DNA of 64,000 nucleotides from CAZLRH01 sp964562015 (lineage in GTDB: Bacteria; Verrucomicrobiota; Verrucomicrobiia; Opitutales; JABDGR01). Made by a program: the position numbers and the translations under genes. The stretch is from NCBI GenBank assembly GCA_964562015.1, contig CAZLRH010000001.1, forward strand, positions 404,506 through 468,505, given 5' to 3'. Shown piece after piece: positions 61,693 to 64,000 of this stretch. The notes beneath the pieces were generated by a model, which was given only the letters and a program-made list of their open reading frames with translations, was not told the origin of the DNA and searched no databases. The first letter of the stretch is position 1. Every line of letters begins with the position of its first letter.

Positions 61693-64000
61693 CGCAACAA
61701 CAAGATCAAGTCCTTCGGTTCAACCCGTTCCCCAACGCGCACCGCGATTTCTTCCACGACGCCGTCCACCTGCGCGTACAGCGTCGTCTGCATTTTCATG
61801 GCCTCGAGCACGCACAGCTTGTCGCCGGTGGCCACTTTGTGGCCGACAGAAACCGGCAGGCTGCTGATCATGCCCGGAATGGGCGCGCCGATTTGGCGGG
61901 CGTCGGCGGGATCGGCCTTGCGCCGCGGTTTGCCGCGCGGCTGCACCGCTTTGTCGCGAACCCGGGTTTCCCGCGCGCGGCCGTTCAACTCGAAGGTCAG
62001 CGTGCGCAGGCCCTCGGCGTCGGCCTCCCCCAGGGAAATGAGTTTCACGTAGAGGCGCTTGCCCTCCTCGATGTCGATGGCCGTCTCCTCGCCCACCTTG
62101 AGGCCGTAAAAGAACACCGGCGTGGGAATCACACTGACGTGGTCAAATTCGTCCGCAAACTTGGCCATTTCCTCGTACACGCGCGGATACATCAGGTAAT
62201 CGTACAAATCATCATCATCGCCCTCGCGTCCGCAGATTTTGCGCACCTGCTCGCGCGCCGCCGCGAGGTCCACCGGCTTGGCCTGGGGCCGGCCCGTGCT
62301 GGCCTTGCGATTGCCCAAGACGGCCTTTTGCACGTCCTTGGGCCAGCCGCCCACCGGCTGCCCGAGGCCGCCGGAAAGCATGTCCACCACCGATTCGGGA
62401 AAAGCCGTGCCAGGCGGCAGGTTGACGAGGTCCTTTGGCTCGACCCCGCGAGTGAGCAGGAAAATCGCCAGATCGCCGACGACCTTGCTGCTCGGGGTGA
62501 CCTTGATGATGTCGCCCAGCAACAAATTCACCTCGCGGTAATAACGCACGACCTCTGGCCAGCGGGCGCCGAGGCCAAGCGCGGCGGCTTGCTCGCGCAG
62601 GTTCGTGTACTGGCCGCCGGGCATTTCGTGCTGGTAAACCTCCGCGCTGCCGAATTTCGGGCTGGTGTCGAACGGCTCGTAATACTGCCGCACCGCCTCC
62701 CAATAAATCGATAACTCGTTGAGGAAATTCACATCGAGGCCGGTGGCGCGTGGGTCGAACTGCAGCGCCTGCACGACGGAATTCAAGTTCGGCTGGCTAG
62801 TCAGACCCGACATCGACGACACCGCGAGGTCCACGATGTCCACCCCGGCCGCACTCGCCGCGAGCACGGAGGCGGACGCGATGCCGCTCGAATCGTGCGT
62901 GTGGAAATGCACCGGAATGCCGATTTCGTCCTTCAGGGCCTTGACCAGTTTCGCCGCCGCCAACGGATGGCACAGCCCGGCCATGTCCTTGATGGCCAAC
63001 AAGTGCGCCCCGCGCTTTTCCATTTCCTTCGCGAGCTTCACATAATAACTGAGCGAGTACTTTGTGCGCGCGGGGTCGAGAATGTCGCCGGTGTAGCAAA
63101 TCGCGGCCTCGCACAACGAGGACGTGTGCTCGACAACGGCTTCCATCGCCGCAGTCAGGTTCGGCAAATAATTCAGCGAGTCGAACACGCGGAAAACATC
63201 CATGCCCGCCTCCGAGCAGTGCTTCACAAAGCCGCGGATGACGTTGTCCGGATAATTGGAATAACCGACGCCGTTAGCGCCGCGCAGGAGCATCTGGAAG
63301 CAGATATTCGGAATGCGCGCGCGCAATTCTCGCAGGCGGTCAAACGGGTCTTCCCGCAGAAACCGCAGGCAGGTGTCGAATGTCGCTCCGCCCCACATCT
63401 CGAGCGAGAAAAGTTGCGGCGCGCGCCGTGCGATGGCGTCGGCGCACCCGAGCAAATCGGCGGTGCGCACGCGGGCGGCGAGCAGCGACTGGTGCGCGTC
63501 GCGGAAAGTCGTGTCCGTCACCAACAGGCGCTTTTCCTTCAGCACCCATTGGGCAAATTTCACGGGCCCCAGTTTGATTAATTGGTCGCGGGTGCCGGGC
63601 GGTGGCGCCGCCTTGCGGTCCCATTTGGGCGGAATGAGCGGCAGGGTCAGCTTCGGCACGGGCCGGCCCTTGACCTGCTCGTTGCCGTTCACAATCACGT
63701 CGCCCAGGAACTTGAGGAGCTTGGTCGCGCGGTCGCGCCGGTGCGAAAACCGGAACAATTCCGGCGAGCTTTCAATCATCCCCGTCGTCGCCTTGCCCGC
63801 GCGGAAGACCGGGTGGTTGATGACATTCTCGAGAAAGGGCAGGTTCGTCTTGACGCCGCGGATGCGCATTTCGCGCAATGCGCGGTCCATGCGCTGGCAG
63901 GCGACATCGAAGGTCGAGGCTGAGGCCGTCATCTTCACCAACAGCGAATCGTAGAACGGCGTGATGACCGCGCCGGTGTCGCCCATGGCGCCGTCGAGGC
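61689..64000 (-). CDS. pyc: Pyruvate carboxylase, N-terminus cut by window edge
   Basis: Biotin enzyme making oxaloacetate from pyruvate and bicarbonate. The visible 770 residues begin at the end of the biotin-carboxylase domain (GAVITPFYDSLLVK). They include the carboxyltransferase core, with DTTFRDAHQSLLAARVRT, EMWGGATFDTCLRFL and KDMAGLCHPLAA, the PYC/OADA domain, and the C-terminal biotinyl lysine in EAMKMQT. The gene is open to base 64000, so the start is outside the window. It is the first visible gene of the coupled run ending in FKBP. Confidence 0.95.
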   Translation of the reverse strand, partial: LDGAMGDTGAVITPFYDSLLVKMTASASTFDVACQRMDRALREMRIRGVKTNLPFLENVINHPVFRAGKATTGMIESSPELFRFSHRRDRATKLLKFLGDVIVNGNEQVKGRPVPKLTLPLIPPKWDRKAAPPPGTRDQLIKLGPVKFAQWVLKEKRLLVTDTTFRDAHQSLLAARVRTADLLGCADAIARRAPQLFSLEMWGGATFDTCLRFLREDPFDRLRELRARIPNICFQMLLRGANGVGYSNYPDNVIRGFVKHCSEAGMDVFRVFDSLNYLPNLTAAMEAVVEHTSSLCEAAICYTGDILDPARTKYSLSYYVKLAKEMEKRGAHLLAIKDMAGLCHPLAAAKLVKALKDEIGIPVHFHTHDSSGIASASVLAASAAGVDIVDLAVSSMSGLTSQPNLNSVVQALQFDPRATGLDVNFLNELSIYWEAVRQYYEPFDTSPKFGSAEVYQHEMPGGQYTNLREQAAALGLGARWPEVVRYYREVNLLLGDIIKVTPSSKVVGDLAIFLLTRGVEPKDLVNLPPGTAFPESVVDMLSGGLGQPVGGWPKDVQKAVLGNRKASTGRPQAKPVDLAAAREQVRKICGREGDDDDLYDYLMYPRVYEEMAKFADEFDHVSVIPTPVFFYGLKVGEETAIDIEEGKRLYVKLISLGEADAEGLRTLTFELNGRARETRVRDKAVQPRGKPRRKADPADARQIGAPIPGMISSLPVSVGHKVATGDKLCVLEAMKMQTTLYAQVDGVVEEIAVRVGERVEPKDLILLLR

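Overview
The window is GC-rich bacterial chromosome with about 52 protein-coding genes packed at high density. I see no rRNA, tRNA, CRISPR array, prophage or transposase. Many starts lack a Shine-Dalgarno sequence, and several genes of one operon follow pyrimidine-rich leaders instead. The gene mix suggests the Planctomycetota-Verrucomicrobiota-Chlamydiota group, most likely Verrucomicrobiota. It includes a MoxR/DUF58/VWA operon with an embedded ABC transporter, flotillin FloA, DUF3108 and DUF1573 proteins, delta-60 repeat and secretin-N-like exported proteins, OpcA with Zwf, and a stand-alone four-helix-bundle protein. This placement is inference, because no marker RNA is present.

Layout. 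1-2.1 kb: dnaJ (cut by the window edge) diverges from mtnA. 2.5-14.9 kb: an eight-gene operon (membrane protein, MoxR ATPase, exported protein, ABC ATPase, ABC permease, DUF58, BatA-like, VWA/glutamine-amidotransferase-like) ends at a terminator-like hairpin. 14.9-17.8 kb: M3 metallopeptidase and a coiled-coil lipoprotein. 17.9-20.8 kb: a hybrid histidine kinase diverges from a NarL-type response regulator. 20.9-33.3 kb, minus strand: PfkB kinase, phosphohexomutase, UDP-sugar pyrophosphorylase, FtsB-like protein, UbiA-like protein, gltD, a four-helix-bundle cassette, gltB. 33.6-40.2 kb, plus strand: Bcr/CflA efflux protein, delta-60 repeat protein, and a coupled heterodimeric ABC exporter. 40.3-43.8 kb: an inverted-repeat element, a small lipoprotein, a DUF3108 protein, a duplicated-ATPase ABC protein and a Nudix hydrolase. 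43.8-50 kb, minus: unknown protein, glutathionylspermidine-synthase-like ATP-grasp enzyme, long PurA, proline-rich membrane protein, FloA, GrpE. 50.1-54.6 kb, minus: the oxidative pentose-phosphate genes pgl, opcA and zwf with yraN, interrupted by a ParE-type toxin-antitoxin pair. 54.8-59.4 kb: a secretin-N-like exported protein, a small membrane protein, an McsA-like zinc protein and PolX. 59.5-64 kb, minus: FKBP lipoprotein, DUF1573, MauE-like, rhodanese and pyruvate carboxylase (cut by the window edge), four of them joined by 4-bp overlaps.

The most notable observations are these. A small four-helix-bundle gene bounded by a 32-nt inverted repeat sits exactly between gltB and gltD. A dispersed hairpin-plus-CTACC repeat has a compensatory base-pair change between two copies. 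A second inverted repeat is built from 9-nt units. The ABC pair carries the complementary motif degeneracy expected of an asymmetric heterodimer. A toxin-antitoxin module splits the pentose-phosphate genes. The ATP-grasp gene and its unknown overlapping partner may be a small uncharacterised ligase system.
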